A stretch of 64,000 bases of DNA from UBA1672 sp050633285 (GTDB lineage: Bacteria; Pseudomonadota; Alphaproteobacteria; Micavibrionales; Micavibrionaceae), in NCBI GenBank assembly GCA_050633285.1, contig JBOEGG010000001.1:620001-684000 (forward strand), written 5' to 3'. The position numbers were made by a program, and so were the translations under genes. The notes below the pieces were generated by a model. It made no database searches and was not told the origin of the DNA. It saw only the letters and a program-made list of their open reading frames with translations. Shown here one piece after another: positions 41,079 through 50,300 of the stretch (positions are counted from its first letter, which is position 1; each line of letters opens with the position of its first letter).

Positions 41079-42947
41079 GTGAAAATTCCTTCGTTTCGAT
41101 CTATTAAAAAAACTTTTGAAGAAGAGCAAATTGGTGAATTTGATCAAACTTCTGAGTATATATTTACAAATGACAGGGTTCTGATCCCCAATTTTGTGCG
41201 CCGTATTTTGCGGATGAAGAAGGTTGTGCCGGATAGACGTGAACGTCGTTACGGACGGATTAAGGCATTAATATTTCACTATATATCCGCACCAATGGTT
41301 ATCATCAGTACTGCACTTGTCTATGCGGTGTTGAGCAACTTTTCAACATTAGTTGTCTACTTTAATACGAATGTCTATTTGAATGCGTTGATTATTTCAT
41401 TGATGATTTTTGGAATACTGAAAGTTTTTCACAATAGTTACCTGATTTTCCGTTCGGCCTGTTTCCTTCGACTGATGGAGCGTATTGTCGGGCAAGATGA
41501 AATTACAGAAGATGATGTGCGTAAATTACGTAGAACATTAGAGAAGAAAGCATGGTTATTGAATACGTCTTCAATGGATCATGCAATTGATAATATTGGG
41601 AAATTTGGTCACCCTAACTTTAATGACCATCATGCACGTTTGATTAAATCAAAGCTGGGTTATCGTGTTGGTAGTAACCGCGCCAATGTAAACTTCATTT
41701 CCGGTGTTTTGGTTATGCTTGGGTTGCTTGGAACGTTTATAGGCCTTTTGACGACGATTGATTCCGTTGGTGAGGCGTTGAATAGTATGGCGAACCTTGG
41801 TGGCGATGGTGGTGAAATCGGTATGGAGCAGATGACCGCCTTTATTGGCTCTCTTGCCGCACCTCTTGGCGGTATGGGGCTTGCGTTTAGTTCATCCTTA
41901 TTTGGACTATCCGGTTCTTTGATGATTGGTCTGTTTATCCACCTTGCTGGCGCACCACAGAACTTCTTTATCGAGAATGTATCACGCTGGCTTGATGACA
42001 GAATTGTGAAATTCGACCCAAGTAAGATTAAAGATAAACCAAAAGAAGGTGAAAAAGCTGACGACAAAGCCGAGGGTAAAGATAAAAAAGAAGTAAAACT
42101 ACCTCCACCGAAGCCAACAGATAACGACCTTAAGGAATGGCTTGCAGGGTTTGTTTATCTCTCAACACAGACGCATAAGAAAATTGGTGCACTCTCTGAG
42201 TCAATCGCGCGTGTCGGTGATGAGGTTTCCTCTGCCACAGTTGAAATTAAAGGTATGTCGGCAAGCCAGAATGACGTTGTCATTGCCTCTAATGAGATAA
42301 ACCAGAATGTCACAAACTTAACTGAACGTGTTGACTCTATTGTAGGTGGCGTATCGCAAATAATGACATCTGCGAATGCAATCGGTCAGGTTATGAAAGA
42401 CATTGATACGAATGGTAAGCAGATTTCGGAATACTTACCGCAAATCACAAATTCGATTGAAGGCGTGGCAAGCGATAATAAACAGCTGACCAAGATTATC
42501 CATCAAGATATTGCTGCGTTAGAGCAGCATTTGGTGACATATGGTCAAAAGGTCGATGATAACTTGCCGCTTGTGCAGTCAATAGAGCTAAGCCTCAATT
42601 CCATTCATGAAGTACAAGAGCAGCTTTTAAATTATCAAGTCGAAGAAGGGGATCAAGAACACCCTGCCTTGAATGAACTTAATCAAGCTGTCTCTATTCT
42701 TGGGCAAACTAATCAAGCATTGTTACAGGCACGATCATCTGATGTTGAAAGCACACAAGGTGCCTTAAAAACGATGGAAGGTGCGTTATCTGACTTAGAA
42801 AATGTTCAGAAAAAGCTCTCTGATGATGTTGGTGTGTTTATGCAATCTTACTCCTCTTCTGTAGAAATTGGCCGAGATAGCGGAGATGCTCTGGTTAAGA
42901 GGAAAAAGAAATCGTGGTTTTCTGTAGGTCGTAAAAACACGAAATAA
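41079..42947 (+). CDS. MotA/TolQ/ExbB-like ion-channel subunit with long helical tail
   Basis: 622-residue inner-membrane protein. Four membrane helices: about 63-85, 98-120, 203-226 and 262-290. The last two carry the proton-channel family wording, VLVMLGLLGTFIGLLTTI and APLGGMGLAFSSSLFGLS, as in MotA, TolQ/ExbB and ZorA. A roughly 80-residue cytoplasmic loop lies between helices 2 and 3. After helix 4 come a Lys/Glu/Pro linker (300-345) and a cytoplasmic tail of about 270 residues with strong helical, Ser/Asn/Gln-rich heptads, ending in a basic WFSVGRKNTK. Start codon is GTG with a poor ribosome site, so the start is provisional. It sits inside the type I secretion cluster and precedes its MotB-like partner by 29 bp. 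The nearest described precedent is SiiB of Salmonella SPI-4; orthology is not shown. Confidence 0.8.
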   Translation: MKIPSFRSIKKTFEEEQIGEFDQTSEYIFTNDRVLIPNFVRRILRMKKVVPDRRERRYGRIKALIFHYISAPMVIISTALVYAVLSNFSTLVVYFNTNVYLNALIISLMIFGILKVFHNSYLIFRSACFLRLMERIVGQDEITEDDVRKLRRTLEKKAWLLNTSSMDHAIDNIGKFGHPNFNDHHARLIKSKLGYRVGSNRANVNFISGVLVMLGLLGTFIGLLTTIDSVGEALNSMANLGGDGGEIGMEQMTAFIGSLAAPLGGMGLAFSSSLFGLSGSLMIGLFIHLAGAPQNFFIENVSRWLDDRIVKFDPSKIKDKPKEGEKADDKAEGKDKKEVKLPPPKPTDNDLKEWLAGFVYLSTQTHKKIGALSESIARVGDEVSSATVEIKGMSASQNDVVIASNEINQNVTNLTERVDSIVGGVSQIMTSANAIGQVMKDIDTNGKQISEYLPQITNSIEGVASDNKQLTKIIHQDIAALEQHLVTYGQKVDDNLPLVQSIELSLNSIHEVQEQLLNYQVEEGDQEHPALNELNQAVSILGQTNQALLQARSSDVESTQGALKTMEGALSDLENVQKKLSDDVGVFMQSYSSSVEIGRDSGDALVKRKKKSWFSVGRKNTK

Positions 42948-42976
42948 TAATAGGGCGTTAGAAAAGAGCAAAATAT

Positions 42977-43651
42977 ATGTCCAGTGGTGAAGAAGATTTA
43001 GGTGCAATGGCATGGCCGGGATTCGTTGATATCCTGTCCTCTGTTATCATCATGTTCGTTTTCTTTGTTATGGTTGTTGCAAGTGCCCTTTATTTCCACA
43101 TTATTATCTTCAAAAGTAAAATTCTCTCTGAGTTTAGCGAATACACCTCGGCAAGCTCAAGCGCACAAGAACTGGCCACAACCAATCGTTCTTTGATGGA
43201 GAAAATTAAAGAGCTTGAAGATAAAGTGAAAGTGTTGGAAGAGCCTTCAGATGAAAATGATATTCAACTGTACCAACAGCATACTCAATTTGCAGAATCT
43301 AAAAATCAATCCTTTATACAAGACACGCAAGAACGCAGCTTTGTCGTGTTTTTTGGCAAGGACTCTATTTCAATCACAAAAGAAAACTACATAAAGCTTA
43401 ATGCGTTGATTGAAAAATATGCCGATGAGTTGGGTGCACAAGAAACAATTGTTGATATCGTCGCAGGGAATGATCCGAATGCTGCGAATGATGCCGTCTC
43501 CAAAAAACTGGCGCTGGCGCGTATGTTGAACGTCCGGAATTTATTTCTGGATGGCAATATCCCCCTTGAACAATTAGAGCCAAGCATCTCCGGTGATGAA
43601 GAGATTGAAAGCACTTATAACTGGGTCAAAGTGACCTTTGGGAGGAAATAA
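42977..43651 (+). CDS. MotB/OmpA-like partner of the ion-channel subunit
   Basis: 224-residue protein with a short acidic cytoplasmic N-terminus and one membrane helix at about 16-40 (FVDILSSVIIMFVFFVMV). Asp18 sits at the start of this helix, like the proton-carrying Asp of MotB, TolR/ExbD and SiiA. A coiled-coil stalk (about 50-90) leads to a periplasmic C-terminal domain that resembles a diverged OmpA-like peptidoglycan-binding fold (SITKENYIKLNALIEKYADE, KKLALARMLNVRNLFLD, closing VKVTF strand). Its stop codon shares a base with the ATG of the tolC-like gene (TAATG), so its expression is tied to the secretion channel. The function is predicted to be harvesting the ion gradient for secretion or for positioning the channel. 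Confidence 0.8.
   Translation: MSSGEEDLGAMAWPGFVDILSSVIIMFVFFVMVVASALYFHIIIFKSKILSEFSEYTSASSSAQELATTNRSLMEKIKELEDKVKVLEEPSDENDIQLYQQHTQFAESKNQSFIQDTQERSFVVFFGKDSISITKENYIKLNALIEKYADELGAQETIVDIVAGNDPNAANDAVSKKLALARMLNVRNLFLDGNIPLEQLEPSISGDEEIESTYNWVKVTFGRK
43641..43645 (+). promoter_or_regulatory. Strong ribosome binding site GGAGG of the tolC-like gene
   Basis: GGAGG lies inside the end of the MotB-like gene, 5 bp before the ATG at 43651. It fixes the start of the outer-membrane channel gene and shows the stop/start coupling. Confidence 0.8.
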
Positions 43652-44979
43652 TGAGAAAGACCTTCCTTACACAAACATTATCTTTATGCCTCATGTGCTT
43701 TGCAGGCTCTTCAATAGCCGTTGCGCAAGAAGAGTACGAAACACAGGCCATTGATTTATCATTAAGTACTGCAGTTCTTTTTGCACTGGAAGAAAACCCA
43801 GACTTACTTATTGCTGGTGAGAAAATTGAGCAGCTCGAAGAATTTATAAGTGAAAAAAAGGCCGATTATTGGCCACGGGTTGAGCTATCCGCCGAAGGTG
43901 GGCGGCAATATATTACGCCAAATGCAGGTAAGGAAACGAATAATTACGGCAACGTAACCTTGCAAGTAACACAAAAAGTATTTGATGGCTATGCCACATC
44001 CTCCCAAGTTAATCAGCGCGAAGAACTTACAAATTCAGAGCGTTATAAGGCATTGAATCAAAGAGAGCGTGTTGTTTTGAATACAATGACGTTCTATTTG
44101 GATGTGCTGCTTTACCAATCTGAAATCGCAACAGCAGAGCGCTTTGTAAATGAAATTGATAAAATGGTGCAGGTCATTTCAGAAATGTATCAAGCCGGTG
44201 CAATTAGCAAGGCAATGCATGATTATGCCGTATCACGGCAAGCATCTGCATACTTGGATTTGAACAGGGCAAAGGCTTCATACAATGACGCGGTTAGTAA
44301 TCTTGAGTTCTTAACCGGGGCATTACCGGATTTTGCTGCTGTTGATCCCGATGTTTTAAATCCTGAAAAATATGATTTTGATGTGTATTTCGCTTTGGCA
44401 CAGGAACAAAATTCACGGGTTAAAATAAATGATGCAGATCTTTCGGCGTTAAAACATAAATTAGCAGCAGAAAAGGGCGGCTATTACCCGCAATTGGACT
44501 TTAATGTCAGTGCAGAACAAGCGCATGATGACGGCGGGGATGTTGGCCGACAACGTGATGTGAAGGCGTATGTGTCTATGCGTTATGAGATTTTTGATGG
44601 CTTTTTCAAGAAGCATCGTAAAAATCGCGTGAACAGTGAAATACGTGAACTCGAATACCGCGAAATGAAAATCGTGAAAGAGCTGAAACGAGAACTCCAA
44701 CTCGCTTATAATCAGATTGTCGCCATTCAGGATGCCGTTAAAGCTGTGCACTTGGAAATCAAGACAAATACTGCTGTGAAAATTCTGAACAAAGAAAACT
44801 TTCGGTTAGGCAATATCAACGTTATTGAGCTAATTGAAGGGGAAGAGCGCCTGAAGGCCGCCTACCAAAAACGCCATAGACTAAAATATGATTTCTACCT
44901 GAACAGTTATTCTTTCTTAATTAATTCAACAATTGTGAATGATGAATATTTCTGTGCAAGCTGTACAGAGGATTTTTAA
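43651..44979 (+). CDS. TolC-family outer-membrane channel of the type I system
   Basis: 442-residue outer-membrane efflux protein. A signal peptide (MRKTFLTQTLSLCLMCFAGS..., cut near AVAQ) precedes two homologous OEP repeats: the first with ENPDLLIAGEKIEQLEEFIS and KADYWPRVELSAEGG, the second with ENFRLGNINVIELIEGEERL near the C-terminus. This is the usual helical-barrel/beta-barrel arrangement. The genomic pairing with LapB- and HlyD-type genes indicates a dedicated channel for the RTX protein, like LapE/AggA. Two closely spaced C-terminal cysteines (FCASC) are present. The gene is coupled to the MotB-like gene and followed by 131 bp with a separate promoter candidate. Confidence 0.92.
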   Translation: MRKTFLTQTLSLCLMCFAGSSIAVAQEEYETQAIDLSLSTAVLFALEENPDLLIAGEKIEQLEEFISEKKADYWPRVELSAEGGRQYITPNAGKETNNYGNVTLQVTQKVFDGYATSSQVNQREELTNSERYKALNQRERVVLNTMTFYLDVLLYQSEIATAERFVNEIDKMVQVISEMYQAGAISKAMHDYAVSRQASAYLDLNRAKASYNDAVSNLEFLTGALPDFAAVDPDVLNPEKYDFDVYFALAQEQNSRVKINDADLSALKHKLAAEKGGYYPQLDFNVSAEQAHDDGGDVGRQRDVKAYVSMRYEIFDGFFKKHRKNRVNSEIRELEYREMKIVKELKRELQLAYNQIVAIQDAVKAVHLEIKTNTAVKILNKENFRLGNINVIELIEGEERLKAAYQKRHRLKYDFYLNSYSFLINSTIVNDEYFCASCTEDF

Positions 44980-45011
44980 TTGAATGTGCTTTAGGGTAAA
45001 AGTGCAGAACC

Positions 45012-45040
45012 TTGTTATTACTGGAAAAATACAGTAATAT
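45012..45040 (+). promoter_or_regulatory. Candidate promoter with inverted repeat, autotransporter gene
   Basis: TTGTTA (45012-45017), 17-bp spacer, TAATAT (45035-45040). The spacer and the first bases of the -10 form an inverted repeat TTACTG-N8-CAGTAA (45018-45037), an ideal place for a repressor. It lies 71 bp before the autotransporter ATG. Confidence 0.5.
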
Positions 45041-45110
45041 AATTGTCAGGCTTACACGCCTTACTTAATACACCCCCGCCTTGCTTTATTCTAAGATCAG
45101 AGTTATCACG

Positions 45111-47336
45111 ATGTCCAAAATGAGAACGACTTTATTAACCGGTACAATCATCGCTTCGTTTACATGTATCGGCGTCATAATGCCGGCGTGGGCAGAGGAT
45201 TGTACAGGTCCTTTGCCCGGTGTAGATTGTACAATTGATGAGAATACAACAGCGCTCCTGACCATTGATAATGGTGTGACGCTAACCGTTGGTGGTAGTA
45301 TCTCTATCGATCACGCAATTGATGGATCTGCCGCGATTGGTGATGGTGATATTAGTACAACAGGTATAGGAAATAATATCACTCAAAACGCGGATATTGG
45401 TGGGACTACCCCCATAGATTCTTTGTCTATTAGAGATGATAATACTTGGACTACAAATTCTGCAATTAATACAAATAATGATGGCACAGATATTGATCTT
45501 GGCGCGGCGGATGGCGGCGAGACATTGAATTTTATTAGCGGTAGCTCCTATGTCGGAGAGATTGATGGTAATGCGACTGACGTTGTAGATTTTGGATCAG
45601 ACGGGAATGGTGGAACATTCACCACCGGCGGACAGATCGAAGCCGTCACCGTTAATTTGACGAGTGGAACACTGAACGTAAATAATAATTTAGGCGGTGG
45701 TATTGCCCTGAATTCATTAAGTGTTAACAACAATGCTATCCTCAACAGTAATGCAAATATAACTGTTGGCGGCGCACTTGATGTTGATGGCCAAGTGAGC
45801 ATTGACGCAGGTAATAGCCTGTCCGCAGATACATATGTGGTGGATGGTGATGACGCAACATTTATCATTGGCGTTGAAAATAATGCAGGAACAAATCAAA
45901 CAGGTCGGCTAAACATAACAAATGGTGGGCCGTTAGACCTTAGTAGCGATAATATTATCGTGACAATAGACCCAACATCACAACCATTACAAACCGGCAC
46001 TGTAGCGAATATTGTTGTCGGAAACGGCGGCGCAACAATTGGGCCAAATAGCTTCTCTGATACTTCATATTTATATGATTTTAATTTACAAAATAATGGC
46101 GATAATCTTGATCTTGAGATCTCTGTGAACGATTTAGATGCCATAACCACAACAAGTAATAACGCGGCAATTGCCACAGCGATATTACAAGATATGGCCG
46201 ATAGCGAAGCAGCTTCTATAAATGCAGTGCAGGCAGCCCTTGGAAATGATAGCACAGAAAGCACATTTAATGAGCGTCTTGAATCACTAGCTCCATCATT
46301 GGATGCTGGCTATGCGCAGGTATCGCGCGCCCATATCTCACAAGTAGAACAAGCCATTCATCATCGTGCGGTAACATCACGATACAATGCGGGTAAGTTC
46401 AAAAATAGAATTGGTAACAACGCCGTTCTCTCGTCAGGCTCACAAAACCTGATAACAGGAAAAATTGATCGTAAAAAGCATCAAGTTCCAACAGAAAAAT
46501 ACGGTAATCTTTGGGCAAAAGCATACATACAAAATAGCTCAAAGAGTAAAGTGGGCGGTATCGATGGGTTTGGCGCTGATGCCACTGGTGTGATTATCGG
46601 CGCGGATAAGCGTGACCGAGATAATAATATGATATTTGGTGCGGCTCTGGTTGTCGGAACTGCCACCATTGACTCAGATAATGCCAATAAAACAAAGAAC
46701 AGTGCGGATAGTTTTGGCTTTTCCATTTATACAAGTAAGAATTTAAAAAAGGATACTCTGTTAAGCGGTTCATTCTCGTATTTGTATAACGATCACAATA
46801 ATACGCGTTATGCCGTTGGTGGCCTTAGCAGTAGCGATGCAAGCGCGGAATTCACAAGCCAGCACATCGCATTGACGTCATCATTATCGAAACAGTATCT
46901 ACGTGAAAATGGATTACATATCCGCCCGAATATGAATGTGGCATATAACTTTATTTCCGCGGAGCAGTATCGTGAAGTAGGTGCAGATGCATTAAGCCTG
47001 AATGTTGATTACGAAGGATTACACACATTAAGCATGGGCGCAGGTGTTGAAGCAGGTAAGCTTTTCAAAACCGACGAAGGTTTGATTGTCTACCCTACAG
47101 TACACTTGGCATATCAATATGATATCCTTGATACACGTGTTAAAAGTGTAACAGGATTAGGTAGTTCAGTGTTTTCTGTTGAGGGTGAGGATCCTTCACG
47201 TCATAATATAGATGCAGGCGTTGACGTTGTTGTGACAAACAATGAAAAATGGCAACTGGATGCGGGCTATAACTTGTCTCTTGATGAAGATACATCTAAT
47301 CATACATTCGGTATGAAAATGGCATACGGTTTTTAG
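45111..47336 (+). CDS. Autotransporter (type V) with short beta-rich passenger
   Basis: Outer-membrane protein of about 741 residues. The ATG at 45111 is chosen over an in-frame TTG at 45081 because it starts directly on a signal peptide (MSKMRTTLLTGTIIASF..., cut near MPAWA). The passenger (about 30-430) is rich in Asn, Gly, Thr and Asp with repeated short strands (TLTVGGSISI, GGALDVDGQVSI), as expected for a beta-helix. The C-terminal 280 residues form the autotransporter barrel: NLWAKAYIQNSSKSKVGGID, GVIIGADKRDRDN, and a terminal TFGMKMAYGF ending in Phe for BAM recognition. No protease motif was seen, so cleavage and function are unknown. It is preceded by its own promoter and is convergent with the hybrid kinase gene (10 bp). 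Confidence 0.88.
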   Translation: MSKMRTTLLTGTIIASFTCIGVIMPAWAEDCTGPLPGVDCTIDENTTALLTIDNGVTLTVGGSISIDHAIDGSAAIGDGDISTTGIGNNITQNADIGGTTPIDSLSIRDDNTWTTNSAINTNNDGTDIDLGAADGGETLNFISGSSYVGEIDGNATDVVDFGSDGNGGTFTTGGQIEAVTVNLTSGTLNVNNNLGGGIALNSLSVNNNAILNSNANITVGGALDVDGQVSIDAGNSLSADTYVVDGDDATFIIGVENNAGTNQTGRLNITNGGPLDLSSDNIIVTIDPTSQPLQTGTVANIVVGNGGATIGPNSFSDTSYLYDFNLQNNGDNLDLEISVNDLDAITTTSNNAAIATAILQDMADSEAASINAVQAALGNDSTESTFNERLESLAPSLDAGYAQVSRAHISQVEQAIHHRAVTSRYNAGKFKNRIGNNAVLSSGSQNLITGKIDRKKHQVPTEKYGNLWAKAYIQNSSKSKVGGIDGFGADATGVIIGADKRDRDNNMIFGAALVVGTATIDSDNANKTKNSADSFGFSIYTSKNLKKDTLLSGSFSYLYNDHNNTRYAVGGLSSSDASAEFTSQHIALTSSLSKQYLRENGLHIRPNMNVAYNFISAEQYREVGADALSLNVDYEGLHTLSMGAGVEAGKLFKTDEGLIVYPTVHLAYQYDILDTRVKSVTGLGSSVFSVEGEDPSRHNIDAGVDVVVTNNEKWQLDAGYNLSLDEDTSNHTFGMKMAYGF

Positions 47337-47346
47337 ACCCAAGTAA

Positions 47347-50300
47347 TTATAGGTCTATCCACTCTTGGAACGCAGCTTTTGTTTGATCATTGGCTGCGTT
47401 AAGTTTTTTCGCTGCTGCAATGGCATCTAAATCTTGTGACATTTTTGCTGCCTTTTCTACATCTCCTGCAATATCACTGACATATTTCATTCCGAAGTTA
47501 CCGGCCATGCCTTTGAGTTCATGCGCACGCGCGCCCAAAGATGCGATATTACCCTCTTCGATTGCGATATGCATATCTGCAATGATCTCTGAAGCTTTAT
47601 CTGCAAATCCGTCAATTAAAGACAGGAATTGTTCCCGCCCTAACGTTCCGACCAGACTTTCAATCATCTGGATGTCTAAAAATGTTTCCGGAGTTGTAGC
47701 CGGCTCTGCGGTAATACTCGGCAGTTCTGCAGGGGTATCTACTGGATCAGGTTCTATAGCTGTACTGATACTGGCCTGTTCTTGTACGGCTGGTGTGTTT
47801 TCCTCTGCATGAGAGGTAGAATGTTGCTCCATAAGATATTTTTGTATCTCTGTTAGCTCCTCATCTTTTTTAGATGAGCTAACCTGAACAGGGTGTTTGT
47901 TCGATGGTATTTGAGACTTTGTAGGGATCGGTGTTGCGGCTTGTGGCGCTCTTTGTACATCTGATCCATTCGTGTCCTTATCCGGCTCAGCAAAAGCTAT
48001 AGGGTTTTGTGTCTTTGTAATAGTTGCCGGGCTCTCTTGAATCGCATCTTTATGAGTGTTCTGTGATTTAGAGGCTTGGATTTCATCATCACTCACAAAA
48101 ACTTCTCTATCATCAAGCTCCAACCCTTTGGCAAATGCCTTATAATCGAATTCACTCTCTTCTTTTTGTTTCTGCTCAAAGAAATTATCCGACAGCTCAT
48201 TTTCAAACTTTCCTAAAGAGGCATTATGAATGACATCCTGTAATTTTTTGGAATCAATTGGTTTGGCGATAAAACCATTCATGCCGGTGGCAAAAAATTC
48301 TTCTATATCTTCTAACATAACATTCCCGGTTAACGCGACCACCGGAATAGAGGCAATGGTGCGGTCGCTCTCTGCTCGTAGCTTCTGCGTTGTTTCTATA
48401 CCTGATAATCCATCCATCTGAATATCCATAAGGATAAGGTCTAGTCCTTTTTGGTTCTTACAAATGCCAAGTGCTTCTAAACCATTGGCTGCCATATGTA
48501 GTGTATGCCCGTCGCGTGCAAGCAACCCTTCCAGAACTTTCCTATTCATCTCATTATCTTCAACAACCAGAATGTTCATAGGTCTCGTATTTTTACGTTG
48601 AGAGGAGGCGTCTTGCTGTTGTGCTTGTGTATCATCAACATCGTCTTGTTCCTGCATTCTGATCTCAAACCAAAATGTACTACCTTGGCCTTCCTCACTA
48701 TCAACGCAGATTTTTCCGTTCATGGCCTCAATTAATCTGTTGGATATTGCAAGTCCTAAGCCGGTACCGCCATATTTGCGTGATGTACTTGTTTCTGCTT
48801 GCTTAAACGGTGTGAATAACTTCTTTTGTGCGGCTGCGGAAATACCGATACCACTGTCTTTTACAGCAAAGTAAATTTTATCATTGGCACGTGTAGAAGG
48901 CGTAATATTGATTGTAACATGTCCTTCTGCTGTAAACTTTATCGCGTTATTCACAAGGTTAAGCAGAACTTGGCGTAAACGTGTCGGGTCACCAATAAGA
49001 GCTTTTGGAATTGTATCCGTAATATCTGCACTGAGGCGAATGTTTTTCTGCGCGGCATGACCAGACATAAGGGTAACAACATCATTTGCAAGTTGGCGAA
49101 TACCAAACCCGACTTCTTCAAGGTCCATAGAGCCACTTTCAATCTTCTCGAAATCCAAAATGTCATTTAACAAAGCCATCATAGTTTCACCTGATTTATG
49201 AATGGTTTCCATGTAATCTTGTTGTTTTTGGCTAAGGCTTGTATCTTTTAACAGTTGCACCATCCCTAATATCCCATTCATAGGTGTGCGGATTTCATGG
49301 CTAACAACGGCAAGGAATGCTGATTTTGCTTGGTTAGCTTTATCAGCGCCTTCTTTGGCGCGGCTCATTTCCTCTGTTCTTTTTACTTCACGCTCTCGTA
49401 GCTCACGCATTAATTCCCGTTCCCGTTCAATCACACGTAATAAGCGTGCCTGATCCGCAGATTCTTTTGATTTCTGAAGGCGGGACAGGGATTGATCATC
49501 ATATTGCTTTTGTAGTTTTTCTTGCTCCTTACGTTTATCACGGTGGGTATTGGATCTGAGGTAAGAGGTAATAAAAAGCAAAGCCTCCGGGATATGTAAG
49601 AACCAAAACATATTCATAGTTAAAGAGTTCATTGGAATGAATCCAAGAACACTTAATGTTAATATAAGCAGAGCAGCAGGCGCAAAGAGTAGGGCCATGC
49701 AATATATTATGGTTATAGGTTTTGGTTTTTCACTTGTGAAAAGGACAATGATAATAATAGATAAAAATGTGACACAAACCGTTGCGCTTAATGCGATAAG
49801 CCCTGATGTGCTGAGCCCAAAAATAGTAAGGTAAAGCGCACATATACTCAGGATACAAATTGCCAAAGCGACTAAAGCCATATTCTCCATTGGCTTTTCA
49901 TCATAGGTAATTTTAGTGAAGAACTTTGTTGCAATAATGAGAGGAAGGAAGCTGCTCATATATAAAATAAATAAAAATCCACCTCCCGCAAGCGTATCAG
50001 AGATCAGGTTGGTGTTCAGATTGAAAAACAGTGCGCATAAAATGGAATAATAGGACAGTAAAGCAATAGATGCAGGGTTACGCCCTATATAATAGGAGGT
50101 CATAAAAAATATAATTGCAGAGAGAAAGAGCAGGGTTGCAAAAATGGTTTTTGCATCGCCGTTAAACATCATCTTCATATAGGCCGTTTGGCTCATAATG
50201 CTAGGGGCGAGAACAAGAGGGAGGCCGTTATCTGCCTCGATATATAGTACAAAGGTATTTTCTGTTCCAGAGGCTATCTTAACAGGTAACGCAACGCCAA

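Noticed and set aside
41079..43651. Zorya anti-phage system
   Set aside because: The ZorA/ZorB-like layout is present, but no ZorC, ZorD or ZorE gene is nearby and the pair is coupled to a TolC-type gene within a secretion cluster.
45018..45037. LexA (SOS) box
   Set aside because: The half-sites are CTG-N8-CAG, two bases short of the E. coli box, and do not fit the alphaproteobacterial GTTC-N7-GTTC site.
47334..47357. TAGACC/GGTCTA hairpin as a terminator between the autotransporter and kinase genes
   Set aside because: The stem is short, overlaps both stop codons and has no T run in the right place on either strand.
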